64,000 nt of DNA from Planctomycetota bacterium (GTDB lineage Bacteria > Planctomycetota > UBA1135 > JACQFD01): NCBI GenBank assembly GCA_016200225.1, contig JACQFD010000037.1:1-64000 (forward strand), in the 5' to 3' direction. The notes below the pieces were generated by a model, which worked only from the letters and a program-made list of their open reading frames with translations, ran no database searches and was not told where the DNA came from. Both the position numbers and the translations under genes were made by a program. This document shows, piece by piece, positions 53,783 to 62,439 of the stretch. Position 1 is the first letter of the stretch, and the number at the start of each line of letters is the position of its first letter.

Positions 53783-53823
53783 ATCCTCGTATTTTGCGAC
53801 TCGGACAATCAAAATACGAGGAT
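53783..53823. promoter_or_regulatory. Long palindrome overlapping the start codon of the first AAA_14/DUF4143 gene
   Basis: The arms ATCCTCGTATTTTG (53783-53796) and CAAAATACGAGGAT (53810-53823) are perfectly complementary across a 13-base loop. The right arm ends inside the ATG at 53822 and includes the GAGG ribosome site. Protein binding or an mRNA hairpin would block translation or transcription start. Confidence 0.75.
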
Positions 53824-54979
53824 GAATCTCCCGCGCCATGATCTAACCCACCAAATCGAGCAAGCGATTAAGCAGAGCCCGGTGGTGTCGCTCATTGGTC
53901 CACGCCAGTGCGGAAAAACGACCGTTGCACGCGAGATCGGCCGGGCGAAACACGCGACGTTCTTCGATCTAGAACATCCAACCGACGCGGTTCGGCTTGC
54001 ACATCCGCTCACGGCGCTCGAACACCTAAAGGGTCTCGTTATCATTGACGAAGCGCAAATACAGCCCGCCCTCTTCCCAGTACTTAGAGTCCTGGCCGAC
54101 CGACACCCACTACCCGCGCGTTTTCTACTACTCGGAAGCGCTTCTCCGGAATTGGTCAGCAACATCTCGGAGTCATTGGCGGGCAGGATTCATTTTGTAA
54201 ATATGTCGGGATTTGACCTTGGAGAGGTCGGCAGAGAAAACTGGCGACGACTTTGGCATCGGGGCGGTTTTCCACGCTCCTTCCTGGCCGACACGGATGG
54301 CGTGAGTTTTAAGTGGCGTGAGGACTTTGTCGCCACATTCCTAGAGCGTGATCTGCGTCGATTCGGAGTAATGGTTGCCTCGGATTCACTCCGCCGGTTG
54401 TGGATGATGCTCGCGCACTATCATGGTCAAATCGCCAAGACATCTGAAATTGGGCGTTCACTTGGCGAGAACCACACAACAGTTCGCAGACATCTGGACA
54501 TCCTCGCGGGGGCACTCATGCTACGTCAACTCCAGCCTTGGCACGAGAACATCGGGAAACGTCAGGTCAAGTCTTCAAAAGTCTATGTAAGAGACTCTGG
54601 AATACTACATACGCTACTAGGTCTGCCGAGCAGCACCACAATCGAATCCCACCCCAAACTCGGAAGCAGTTGGGAGGGATTTATTATCGAACGCATCATT
54701 CAAGTCTTTGGTGAGCGAAATTGTATGTTCTGGGCGACCCAGGCAGGTGCCAAACTGGATCTGCTCGTGTTCCACCAAGGGCACCGCCTCGGATTCGAAA
54801 TCAAGTACGGAGATGCTCCACGCACTACAAAATCCATGCGTGTCGCGATGGAAACTCTCGGGCTCAAACGTCTTTTTGTTGTATATCCGGGAAGCGCATC
54901 TTTTGTAATGGACGACCACATCGAGGCTCTCGCAATCGACGATCTTGAGCCGAATCTGCGTCGCGTCGCGAAGGGATGA
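53822..54979 (+). CDS. AAA_14 ATPase with winged helix and DUF4143 nuclease-like domain
   Basis: I chose the ATG at 53822 because it follows GAGG and removes an unlikely 45-residue extension. The 385-residue protein has Walker A GPRQCGKTT, Walker B LVIIDEAQ and the sensor motif LLGSASP in the ATPase domain. A winged helix follows (GENHTTVRRHLDILAGALMLRQLQPW), then a DUF4143 domain with a PD-(D/E)xK-like core (AKLDLLVFHQGHRLGFEIKYGD). The role of this family is unsettled; members are common in accessory islands. The winged helix could bind the palindrome over its own start. Confidence 0.88.
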   Translation: MNLPRHDLTHQIEQAIKQSPVVSLIGPRQCGKTTVAREIGRAKHATFFDLEHPTDAVRLAHPLTALEHLKGLVIIDEAQIQPALFPVLRVLADRHPLPARFLLLGSASPELVSNISESLAGRIHFVNMSGFDLGEVGRENWRRLWHRGGFPRSFLADTDGVSFKWREDFVATFLERDLRRFGVMVASDSLRRLWMMLAHYHGQIAKTSEIGRSLGENHTTVRRHLDILAGALMLRQLQPWHENIGKRQVKSSKVYVRDSGILHTLLGLPSSTTIESHPKLGSSWEGFIIERIIQVFGERNCMFWATQAGAKLDLLVFHQGHRLGFEIKYGDAPRTTKSMRVAMETLGLKRLFVVYPGSASFVMDDHIEALAIDDLEPNLRRVAKG

Positions 54980-54993
54980 CGCGCTCCAATACA

Positions 54994-56124
54994 TTACTTC
55001 GAAACATCCGCTACATCGCCGATTCGATAACTAGTACTGCGCCCGCCGCCCGGATTCCGCGTCAAGATGCCGCGTTCCAACAATTCAGAAATGTCACGCA
55101 ATGCAGTATCCGTTGAACACTTGGCCAGCTTCGCGTATTTGGATGTTGTGAGGCTCCCCTTGAAGTCGTCGAGCAGACGATTGATCACCGATCGCTGCCG
55201 ATCGTTCACGGGGTTTTGATTAATTCGGTGCCACAGATCTGCCTTTGCGCGCACCGCGGAAAGAGTCTGCCCGGCCCTGTCGATGGCGCGGCCCAAGCAT
55301 TCTAAAAACCATGCAAGCCATCGTGTAATATTTAGATCGCCACGTTGTGCGGCTTCGAGTCTTAGGTAGTAATCCTTGCGTTCCGCCTCGATCTGGGACG
55401 ACATACTGTAAAATCGATCCCGTGTGCCATCGGCGCGAGCCAGGGACATGTCAGCAAGGGCGCGCGCAATGCGACCGTTGCCATCCTCGAATGGATGAAT
55501 TGTTACGAACCAGAAGTGTGCAATGGCTGCCGTGAGAACAGGGTCCATCGGTTTGTGTACATTGAACCAATGGATGAATTCGGCCATTTCCGATTCGATT
55601 CGACGCGGATCCGGCGCTTCGAAATGTACTTTTTCATGTCCCAAGTGACCCGACACGACTTGCATCGGATCGCTTTCGACGGGGCGCCATGCCGCGACGA
55701 TCATGCGGCGCATTCCGCTGCGACCCGTCGGAAACAATGAAGCATGCCAGTCGAAGAGACGCGCTTTTGTAAGCGGCGCGTCGAATTTTTGCGTGGCGTC
55801 GAGCATCATTTCAACCACTCCCTCAACGTCCCGGCCAGCTTTTACAATTCCAGCGACGTTGAGTCTTAGTCTTCGCGCGATCGAGGAGCGCACTTCTTCT
55901 GGATTTAACATTTCACCCTCGATGGCCGACGACTTGAGTACATCGCTCGTGAGTACGGCTAGACATGCCTCGGAGCGGAGTTCGAATCCGAGCGCCTCCA
56001 TTCTGCCGAGGAGTCGACCTTGCTTGTGGCGCACCGCGGCGAGTGGCGCAGATAGAGTATCTGTATCCCAAGTGAATTGGGGCCAACCGGGCCGTTCGTG
56101 GATGTACTCGAACTTTCGCCGCAT
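54994..56124 (-). CDS. Fic-domain AMPylase-type protein with C-terminal winged helix
   Basis: The 376-residue protein has an N-terminal DUF4172-like region (RPGWPQFTWDTDTL), the inhibitory helix motif SSAIEGE (residues 65-71), and the Fic active site HPFEDGNGR (His210 to Arg218). The C-terminal winged helix (TSKYAKLAKCSTDTALRDISELLERGILTRN) is complete. Such enzymes transfer AMP or other nucleotidyl groups to proteins. It converges on the first DUF4143 gene (14 bases) and diverges from the second. Repeated TTCACCGC sites upstream suggest autoregulation through its winged helix. Confidence 0.92.
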   Translation of the reverse strand: MRRKFEYIHERPGWPQFTWDTDTLSAPLAAVRHKQGRLLGRMEALGFELRSEACLAVLTSDVLKSSAIEGEMLNPEEVRSSIARRLRLNVAGIVKAGRDVEGVVEMMLDATQKFDAPLTKARLFDWHASLFPTGRSGMRRMIVAAWRPVESDPMQVVSGHLGHEKVHFEAPDPRRIESEMAEFIHWFNVHKPMDPVLTAAIAHFWFVTIHPFEDGNGRIARALADMSLARADGTRDRFYSMSSQIEAERKDYYLRLEAAQRGDLNITRWLAWFLECLGRAIDRAGQTLSAVRAKADLWHRINQNPVNDRQRSVINRLLDDFKGSLTTSKYAKLAKCSTDTALRDISELLERGILTRNPGGGRSTSYRIGDVADVSK

Positions 56125-56147
56125 TTGTTGCGGCGATTAGACCGTAC

Positions 56148-56213
56148 ATTCACCGCAAGTCAAGGGATTCACCGCGCAGAATGCGGTGAATAGGCGGCGG
56201 AATCACCGCAAGG
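56148..56213. promoter_or_regulatory. Cluster of TTCACCGC operator half-sites upstream of the Fic gene
   Basis: Four copies occur within 66 bases: ATTCACCGC at 56148 and 56167, its complement GCGGTGAAT at 56183-56191, and AATCACCGC at 56201. The second and third form a perfect dyad with 9-base arms and a 7-base spacer. They lie 24-90 bases upstream of the Fic start and probably overlap its promoter. Confidence 0.7.
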
Positions 56214-56285
56214 TTGATCGATACGGGCGGGTCACTTCATCGTGGTTGTTTTGGATTGAATGAACGAACTTGAATCGCTTGTGAT

Positions 56286-56307
56286 CGTTGAGTAAAATTA
56301 CTCAACG
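56286..56307. promoter_or_regulatory. Perfect palindrome abutting the start codon of the second AAA_14/DUF4143 gene
   Basis: Arms CGTTGAGTAA and TTACTCAACG are perfectly complementary across two A residues, ending two bases before the ATG at 56310. The position would cover the ribosome site, which is otherwise not recognisable. The sequence differs from the palindrome of the first DUF4143 gene. Confidence 0.75.
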
Positions 56308-56309
56308 TC

Positions 56310-57521
56310 ATGAGCAAACGCCAAACGGTTTTCCAGCGTCCGCAGGTCGTTGAACTCTTAAGACGGCTCCGTGAGCCGCGTCGATTCCTTCAGGTTGTGG
56401 CGGGTCCCCGGCAAGTCGGCAAGACTACTTTGGTTCAACAGGCCATGGAGGCCCTTGACCTGTCCGTGCGTTATGCCAGCGCAGATGAGCCAACACTTCG
56501 CGGCCCGGAGTGGATCCAACAACAGTGGCATGCAGCCCGATTGGAGTCTTCAACAGCGGGAGATGCCGGGACAGTACTCGCACTCGACGAAGTCCAGAAA
56601 ATCCCAGGGTGGTCCGAAACCGTCAAGCGTCTCTGGGACGAAGACAAACACGCGAAACGCCCTCTAAAGGTAGTGTTACTTGGATCGGCGCCACTGTTGA
56701 TCGCAAGTGGACTCAACGAGAGCCTCGCTGGGCGTTTTGAGACTCTGTACATGACACATTGGACGTACGCCGAGATGCGCGCTGCCTTCGGATGGACACT
56801 GGAGGAATATATCTATTTCGGCGGATACCCGGGCGCGGCGCCGCTCAAGGATCAATCCACGCGTTGGGCGCGATACATCATCGACAGTCTGATCGAGACT
56901 TCAATTTCGCGCGATGTGTTGCTGCTCACGCGTGTCGACAAGCCCGCTCTGCTACGGCGTCTGTTCGAACTAACCTGCCGATACTCGGCGCAGATCCTTT
57001 CATACACAAAAATGCTCGGTCAACTGCACGATGCGGGGAATACAACTACACTGGCGCACTATCTGGACCTGCTCGCCGGAGCCGGAATGTCTTGCGGACT
57101 ACAGAAGTATTCAAGAGATGCGGCGCGAAGTCGCGGCTCGAGTCCCAAATTACAAGTTATGAACACGGCGCTCATGACAGCGACTTCCGGCGTCACCTTT
57201 ACGGAAGCGCGGGCCGATCACGAGTACTGGGGCCGACTCGTGGAGTCGGCGGTTGGGGCATACCTCGCCAATGCGGCGGCCGCCGGCAAGTGTAGTGTTG
57301 CGTATTGGCGCGAACGCAATCGCGAAGTCGATTTTGTAGTCAGCGCTGGACGCAGGATCACTGCAATCGAAGTGAAGAGCGGCCGCACTCCCCAGGTACA
57401 TCCCGGTATGTCCGCGTTTTCAACGGCATTCAAACCGGATCGTATGCTACTTATCGGCGGCAACGGCATTGCGCTCGAAGAATTTCTATCAAAACCGGTC
57501 TTGCATTGGGTGGGGCCGTAG
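56310..57521 (+). CDS. AAA_14 ATPase with winged helix and DUF4143 nuclease-like domain
   Basis: The 403-residue protein has Walker A GPRQVGKTTLVQQ, Walker B VLALDEVQK and sensor LLGSAPLL. The winged-helix region (LGQLHDAGNTTTLAHYLDLLAGAGM) leads to a DUF4143 domain with the PD-(D/E)xK-like stretch NREVDFVVSAGRRITAIEVKSG. It is of the same family as the gene at 53822 but only distantly similar, and it lacks the same operator sequence. It is divergent from the Fic gene. Confidence 0.9.
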   Translation: MSKRQTVFQRPQVVELLRRLREPRRFLQVVAGPRQVGKTTLVQQAMEALDLSVRYASADEPTLRGPEWIQQQWHAARLESSTAGDAGTVLALDEVQKIPGWSETVKRLWDEDKHAKRPLKVVLLGSAPLLIASGLNESLAGRFETLYMTHWTYAEMRAAFGWTLEEYIYFGGYPGAAPLKDQSTRWARYIIDSLIETSISRDVLLLTRVDKPALLRRLFELTCRYSAQILSYTKMLGQLHDAGNTTTLAHYLDLLAGAGMSCGLQKYSRDAARSRGSSPKLQVMNTALMTATSGVTFTEARADHEYWGRLVESAVGAYLANAAAAGKCSVAYWRERNREVDFVVSAGRRITAIEVKSGRTPQVHPGMSAFSTAFKPDRMLLIGGNGIALEEFLSKPVLHWVGP

Positions 57522-57556
57522 CCGGGCGCAGCGCATGAGAGTCTTGCAGGGCCCTG

Positions 57557-60184
57557 TCAGGGACCAATCGCAATCTCCAATCCCTTCGAACTCACAAGTC
57601 CCATCGGCGCGTGGCTGCAGCCGAGACCGTTCGCAAGACTTTCAATCCAAATAGTCTGAACATAAAACTTCTGCCCCGCCAGCGTTGGATTGTTAGGAAT
57701 CGGCGCGGGCGCGAAGCCGGAGCCGCCGGCGTCGCTGGTCATGTCGACGAGCATCAGTTGTGTTGCATGAAAAATGTCGACATGTAACAGAATGCCGAGG
57801 TCGAGATACGAATACGAACCGTTAACGTCCGGCACATCTGTAATGATCGCGAGTCCGAGGGAATTTCGCGGCGCGTTCGTGCACGTCAAACTAAAATTAG
57901 GCAAGTTTACTTTTGGCGCGGCGTTCGCGGACATGCCGAGCGCGCCCGCGCATCCGGGAGTGCCGGTGCCATAATTGTTCAACCCGGCCGGAATTTGTAG
58001 TACCGGCGGTTTTGTTAAGATCGAAATTACATAATTCGGAGTCAACTGACTCACGGTTGTCACGTCGAGACTGCCATCCTGATCGAAATCCACTAGTTCG
58101 AGGTCAACGGGCGAATGCGAAACGCCATAACTTGCCGATGTAAACGTCACTCCGTCGCCGGAACCTAATAATACAGACACGTTGCCCAATGTGTAGTTTT
58201 CGCACGCGATATCCTGATTCCCGTCGGAATTCAAATCTCCAATGGCGATTCCCTGTCCGCCGGTTCCAATGTAATAATTATTTCCGGATGATAACTTTCC
58301 CGAACCCGTTCCCAAAAAAACCGTTATTGAAGTGTCATTCCAATTCGAAGCCGCGACATCGAGTCGTCCGTCGCCGTTGAGATCGCCCGTCGCGACGTCG
58401 AATGTCGCATTGAGCGCCGGATACGTTGTCGGCGCTTGGAATTGGCTCGGACCTGTTCCCAAGTATACTTCAACGGCACCGGAATTCTTATTGATTGCAG
58501 TAATGAGATCGGAATTGTTATCACCATTCAAGTCCGAAATCACAATGTCTTGATTTGGATTCAGATTCGGATCTACCATAAAAAACGACCCGAACCCGCC
58601 GAGGCCATCCCCCAATAGAATTGCGGCGCCGCTATTGCCCGCAATCGCAAGATCCGACACTCCATCCGCGTCTAGATCGCCAACCGCAATACTTTTCACT
58701 TGAATTCCCGTCGGAGAAAGCGCGACGGTCGGAAACGCGCCCGGGCCGGAATTAAGAAATAACGAAAAACTATCGCTATAGAGATTCTCGGCGAGAATAT
58801 CTTCAAAGCCATCGCCGTTGAAATCCGCGATGGCAAGCGAATCTGGAGTATTTCCCGCCGTATACAACATTTGCGATGTGTAAGATCCTCCGGCCGCGCT
58901 CAGAACCAACCTTAAACTCCCGGTCGACGCGTAATTGGCCGTCGCAAAATCACTCATTCCGTCGACATTCAAATCGGCGACTCCGAGACAATCGGGCCGG
59001 GGACCCGATGACAATGGAATTGACATGGCCGCCGCGAACTGTGCATTTCCCATACCCATCAATACGGTAATCCTGCCGGCGGCAAGGCTATTTGTAACGA
59101 CATCTTGAAGGCCATCATTATTCAGATCGCCGAGAACCGCCGAACCCGCGGTGCCTCCAACCGCATACAATTTTTCCTTCAAGAGCACGCCGTTCGGTCC
59201 GCCCTTCATTACTAAAAGTCCGGGACCGTCCTCGGCGACGACGACATCGCAATTTCCATCGCCGTTCAAATCGCCCGGAGCGACGCCCAAGGCAAACGAA
59301 TCCGTGGCGTAATTCTGCGCGGGGGCCAACAGCCCATTCCCCAGACCGAGGAAAACCGAAATCGACCCCGAATTATAATAATGACTAATAGCAACATCTC
59401 GGTTGCCGTCGTTGTCGAGGTCCGCTGTAACAATAAAGAGCGATTTGTATGCCGGGGCGAAGTACACAACCGGAGCCGCGAATGCCCCCGAACCGGAACC
59501 GAGGAGCACGGCGATATTGGTATTGGCGGTGACATTTAAGAATCGCGCCGCCGCGAGATCGGGAACGCCATCATTGTTAAATTCAGAAATCGTTGCCGCG
59601 ACCGGACTCCACGGCAGATTGATCGCAACCGGCGCGGCGAATCCGCCGGAGCCGTTTCCCGATAAAATTGATAGCGTTCCCGACGGACTCACATAATTTG
59701 CAACGACGAGATCCGGCCGGCCGTCGCCGTCGACGTCTCCTTCGTCGATACTATAAGCGTTCGGTCCCGCCGGATATTGTACATAAGGCGAGAACAAGCC
59801 CGTGCCGCTTCCTATCAATACCGACACGGCTCCTGAAGTCATATAATTTACAGATACAAGATCGAGCATGCCGTCGCCGTTCAAATCGCCCGCGACGACG
59901 CCGATCGAATAGGGCGCGGTGGCGATCGAATAGGAGATCGGAAAACCTCCATTTCCGTCGCCAAACGCGACCGTGACCGCGCCGTTTGAAGTAAAATTAG
60001 CAATCACGGCGTCCGGGATTCCATCGCCGCTCACGTCAGCGAGGACGATCGCGCGCGGCTGCGATCCCGCCGAATACTGGGCGCCGCCGTAAAGAGGGGC
60101 CTGCGCCTTGGCAATTCCGCAAACAACGGCGCTGCCTTGGAGCAGACACAGGATTGAAACTCTGTGGAGGATCGGACGCATCAT
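57557..60184 (-). CDS. Large secreted FG-GAP/VCBS repeat protein with shared C-terminal module
   Basis: The 875-residue protein has a signal peptide (RPILHRVSILCLLQGSAVVCGIAKAQ; an alternative Met is one codon in). About thirteen FG-GAP repeats follow (DVSGDGIPDAVIAN, DLNGDGMLDLVSVN, DVDGDGRPDLVVAN, and others). The last ~135 residues are the clearest copy of the shared module: NYGTGTPGCAG, LGLAIITDVPDVNG, ILLHVDIFHAT, APIPNNPTLAGQKFYVQTIWIE, GLVSSKGLEIAIGP. It is extracellular; calcium-dependent adhesion or structural use is likely. It converges with the island ATPase gene. Confidence 0.9.
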   Translation of the reverse strand: MMRPILHRVSILCLLQGSAVVCGIAKAQAPLYGGAQYSAGSQPRAIVLADVSGDGIPDAVIANFTSNGAVTVAFGDGNGGFPISYSIATAPYSIGVVAGDLNGDGMLDLVSVNYMTSGAVSVLIGSGTGLFSPYVQYPAGPNAYSIDEGDVDGDGRPDLVVANYVSPSGTLSILSGNGSGGFAAPVAINLPWSPVAATISEFNNDGVPDLAAARFLNVTANTNIAVLLGSGSGAFAAPVVYFAPAYKSLFIVTADLDNDGNRDVAISHYYNSGSISVFLGLGNGLLAPAQNYATDSFALGVAPGDLNGDGNCDVVVAEDGPGLLVMKGGPNGVLLKEKLYAVGGTAGSAVLGDLNNDGLQDVVTNSLAAGRITVLMGMGNAQFAAAMSIPLSSGPRPDCLGVADLNVDGMSDFATANYASTGSLRLVLSAAGGSYTSQMLYTAGNTPDSLAIADFNGDGFEDILAENLYSDSFSLFLNSGPGAFPTVALSPTGIQVKSIAVGDLDADGVSDLAIAGNSGAAILLGDGLGGFGSFFMVDPNLNPNQDIVISDLNGDNNSDLITAINKNSGAVEVYLGTGPSQFQAPTTYPALNATFDVATGDLNGDGRLDVAASNWNDTSITVFLGTGSGKLSSGNNYYIGTGGQGIAIGDLNSDGNQDIACENYTLGNVSVLLGSGDGVTFTSASYGVSHSPVDLELVDFDQDGSLDVTTVSQLTPNYVISILTKPPVLQIPAGLNNYGTGTPGCAGALGMSANAAPKVNLPNFSLTCTNAPRNSLGLAIITDVPDVNGSYSYLDLGILLHVDIFHATQLMLVDMTSDAGGSGFAPAPIPNNPTLAGQKFYVQTIWIESLANGLGCSHAPMGLVSSKGLEIAIGP

Positions 60185-60302
60185 TGGGATGTTAACGGGA
60201 AACCGCGCACGCGGCTTTCCCCTTCCTTATAGTGCCCAAGGCGGCGGGTTGCTCTCCAAACGACCGATCGCGCGCGCCGGATCATTCGACTAATTCAGAA
60301 CA

Positions 60303-61187
60303 ATGCCAGCCAAAATAAATATTCACGATTTTCGCGTCCGCGAGGGCTCCCGAGTCCATCTCGACAAACTTCCAACGCGGGTGAAAGATTTGTATGATTC
60401 AAAAAAGGACGCGGAACTCGTTCTCGCGCGGCAGATCGCGCGCATGGGCGCCGAGCAAAGTAAACTTTACGCGCACGACCGTTATTCTTTATTATTAATC
60501 TTCCAGGCGATGGACGCCGCGGGGAAGGATGGCGCGATCAAGCATGTGATGTCGGGCGTCAATCCGCAGGGTTGTCAGGTTTACAGTTTCAAACACCCGA
60601 GCGCGGAGGATCTCGATCACGATTTTCTGTGGCGGACGACGCGCTGCCTTCCGGAGCGCGGCCGCATCGGCATTTTCAATCGATCTTATTATGAAGAAGT
60701 GCTGATCGTGCGTGTTCATAAGGAAATCCTGCGCGGCCAGAGCCTTCCGCCCGAGAGTTTCGCCGACAAACATATCTGGAAACATCGTTATCAATCGATC
60801 CGCGACCTCGAGACGCATCTGCATCGCAACGGCACGCGCATTCTCAAATTTTTTCTTCATATATCAAAAGAAGAGCAGCGCAAACGCTTTCTCGCGCGCG
60901 TCGACGATCCCGAAAAGAATTGGAAATTCAGCCGCGCCGATCTCGAGGAACGTAAATACTGGGATGACTACATGCGCGCGTACGAAGCGTGCATCGAGAA
61001 CACGAGCACCGATCGCGCGCCGTGGTTCGTGATTCCGGCTGATGATAAAGAAAACGCGCGCCTCATTCTTTCCGAAGCGATTCTCGAAACATTAAAATCA
61101 CTGCAAACCGAATATCCAAAAGCCGACGGCGCGCGGAAACGCGAACTCGCCGAAATCCGCGGACTCCTCGAAAAAAAGCGATCGTGA
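60303..61187 (+). CDS. ppk2: Polyphosphate kinase 2 family protein
   Basis: The 294-residue protein has the PPK2 Walker A FQAMDAAGKDGAIKH (around residue 75), the lid-like segment PSAEDLDHDFLWRTTRCLPERG, and Walker B IGIFNRSYYEEVL. It phosphorylates nucleoside mono- or diphosphates with polyphosphate. The FNRSYYE form and MSGVNPQG are those I associate with single-domain AMP- or AMP/ADP-phosphorylating members (class II/III), but class needs phylogeny. It is transcribed alone. Confidence 0.92.
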   Translation: MPAKINIHDFRVREGSRVHLDKLPTRVKDLYDSKKDAELVLARQIARMGAEQSKLYAHDRYSLLLIFQAMDAAGKDGAIKHVMSGVNPQGCQVYSFKHPSAEDLDHDFLWRTTRCLPERGRIGIFNRSYYEEVLIVRVHKEILRGQSLPPESFADKHIWKHRYQSIRDLETHLHRNGTRILKFFLHISKEEQRKRFLARVDDPEKNWKFSRADLEERKYWDDYMRAYEACIENTSTDRAPWFVIPADDKENARLILSEAILETLKSLQTEYPKADGARKRELAEIRGLLEKKRS

Positions 61188-61196
61188 AGCGCGCCT

Positions 61197-61583
61197 TTAT
61201 CGAATCAATCCCGCGAACGCCTTGCGCCCATCCCAAAGCAGATATAGGGGCAGCACGACGACGAGAACGACCATAAAATTAAACAATCCCTCGCCCTTGG
61301 CGAGAAATATATGAAATGCGAGAATATTAACGACAATCGGCCCGAGCACGAGGAGGCCGAGATTTCGCGTGCGGGGAATGGCGACAAGCGCGCCGCCGGC
61401 GACTTCCATAATCTTAATAAACGTCAGATATCCCGTGGGCGCGAGCGCGCCCATGAACAACGCGATGGGCGACCCGGCGGGCGGAGGCGGTACGTCGACT
61501 AGATGAAACAAAACCATGACGCCCGACATGATGAAGAGCAGGCCGAGAATGGCGCCCGCGATGATGGGTGGGTATTTTTTCAT
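61197..61583 (-). CDS. DoxX-like small membrane protein
   Basis: The 128-residue protein has four hydrophobic helices (IIAGAILGLLFIMSGVMVL; GYLTFIKIMEVAGGALVAI; LLVLGPIVVNILAFHIFL; FMVVLVVVLPLYLLW), as in DoxX/DUF4870-type proteins, with a conserved-looking GYLTFIKIMEVAGG. Function is unknown; relatives are linked to stress or quinone processes. It lies 31 bases downstream of the SRPBCC gene on the same strand, a pair often seen together. Confidence 0.75.
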   Translation of the reverse strand: MKKYPPIIAGAILGLLFIMSGVMVLFHLVDVPPPPAGSPIALFMGALAPTGYLTFIKIMEVAGGALVAIPRTRNLGLLVLGPIVVNILAFHIFLAKGEGLFNFMVVLVVVLPLYLLWDGRKAFAGLIR

Positions 61584-61614
61584 ATTGTAATGATTCGTTC
61601 GGCCAAACGTAAAC

Positions 61615-62088
61615 TCAACTTCGCGCCTTTTCCAGATATTCTCTGAGGCGCTCCATCGTCGAGTTCATGCCCTCGATTCCAAACTTCTTCGTCTCTTCGC
61701 ACTCTTGCGCGGTCTTGAACACCAGTCGACTGATAATTTTTGTAGTGTTGCCTTCCGCGATGAAGCTCGTCGTCACATGAAACATGTGATGATTTTGATC
61801 GTCGCCGTGGATGTACACGAGGCACTCCGGTTTTATAACTTCCAGATATTCGATACGATTTGGATAATTCACGCCGTCGGGTCCGTGCATCGTTAGTCTC
61901 CAAATACCGCCCGGCCGCACGTCCATTTCATGTATGGTATTCGTGAATCCCTTCGGCCCCCACCAATGTACTACAATTTCCGGATCCGTCCATGCGCGCC
62001 ACACCAGATCGCGCGGCGCGTTGATCACACGCGTGAATAGCATTTCACAGTCCAAAGGAAACTCTACTTTCGATTTATTATTAGACAT
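61615..62088 (-). CDS. SRPBCC/AHSA1-domain protein
   Basis: The 157-residue START-like protein has family motifs TRVINAPRDLVWRAWTDPE, HWWGPKGFTN, DVRPGGIWRLTMHGPDG and a late helix GIEGMNSTMERLREYLE. These proteins bind hydrophobic ligands; the specific role is not predictable. It is the first gene of a two-gene unit with the DoxX-like gene. Confidence 0.88.
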   Translation of the reverse strand: MSNNKSKVEFPLDCEMLFTRVINAPRDLVWRAWTDPEIVVHWWGPKGFTNTIHEMDVRPGGIWRLTMHGPDGVNYPNRIEYLEVIKPECLVYIHGDDQNHHMFHVTTSFIAEGNTTKIISRLVFKTAQECEETKKFGIEGMNSTMERLREYLEKARS

Positions 62089-62439
62089 GGTTCAGGACTT
62101 TTTTATCATTATATTCTAGCCGGACGATTTGCCAATCAACGATGGTGGTCGAACCGACAAGGCTTTGCCTCGTTTTTGCGATTTACGACTATATCACAAA
62201 CAGGCGACGACACCAGTCGGGGCGAAGGCGAGAATCTCGTGGCTCGTGGATAAAGGATGTATCAAGTAAAAACACGGCCGAGGAGAATTCGGCGGAAGCG
62301 TGGTTAGACTTCCACCATTCCAAAAAAAACTGAACTTGAAACCAATAAGCGATTCGAAGATGCGTTTCGTCGTGCATTAGGAACGCCGCTGAAGAAGCTA
62401 AAATAAAGAGAAGATCAATGCGAAGAGGCAAAGACAAAC
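62089..62439 (+). other. Intergenic stretch with a probable frameshifted small-gene remnant
   Basis: No intact gene is seen. On the + strand, a frame reading AEENSAEAWLDFHHSKK (about 62280-62330) continues after an A8 tract, one base out of frame, as TELETNKRFEDAFRRALGTPLKKLK and stops at TAA (62400-62402). This resembles the C-terminus of a small basic antitoxin-like protein. Removing one A would join the two parts, but no good start is visible. A minus-strand frame over the same bases lacks features. Confidence 0.35.
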
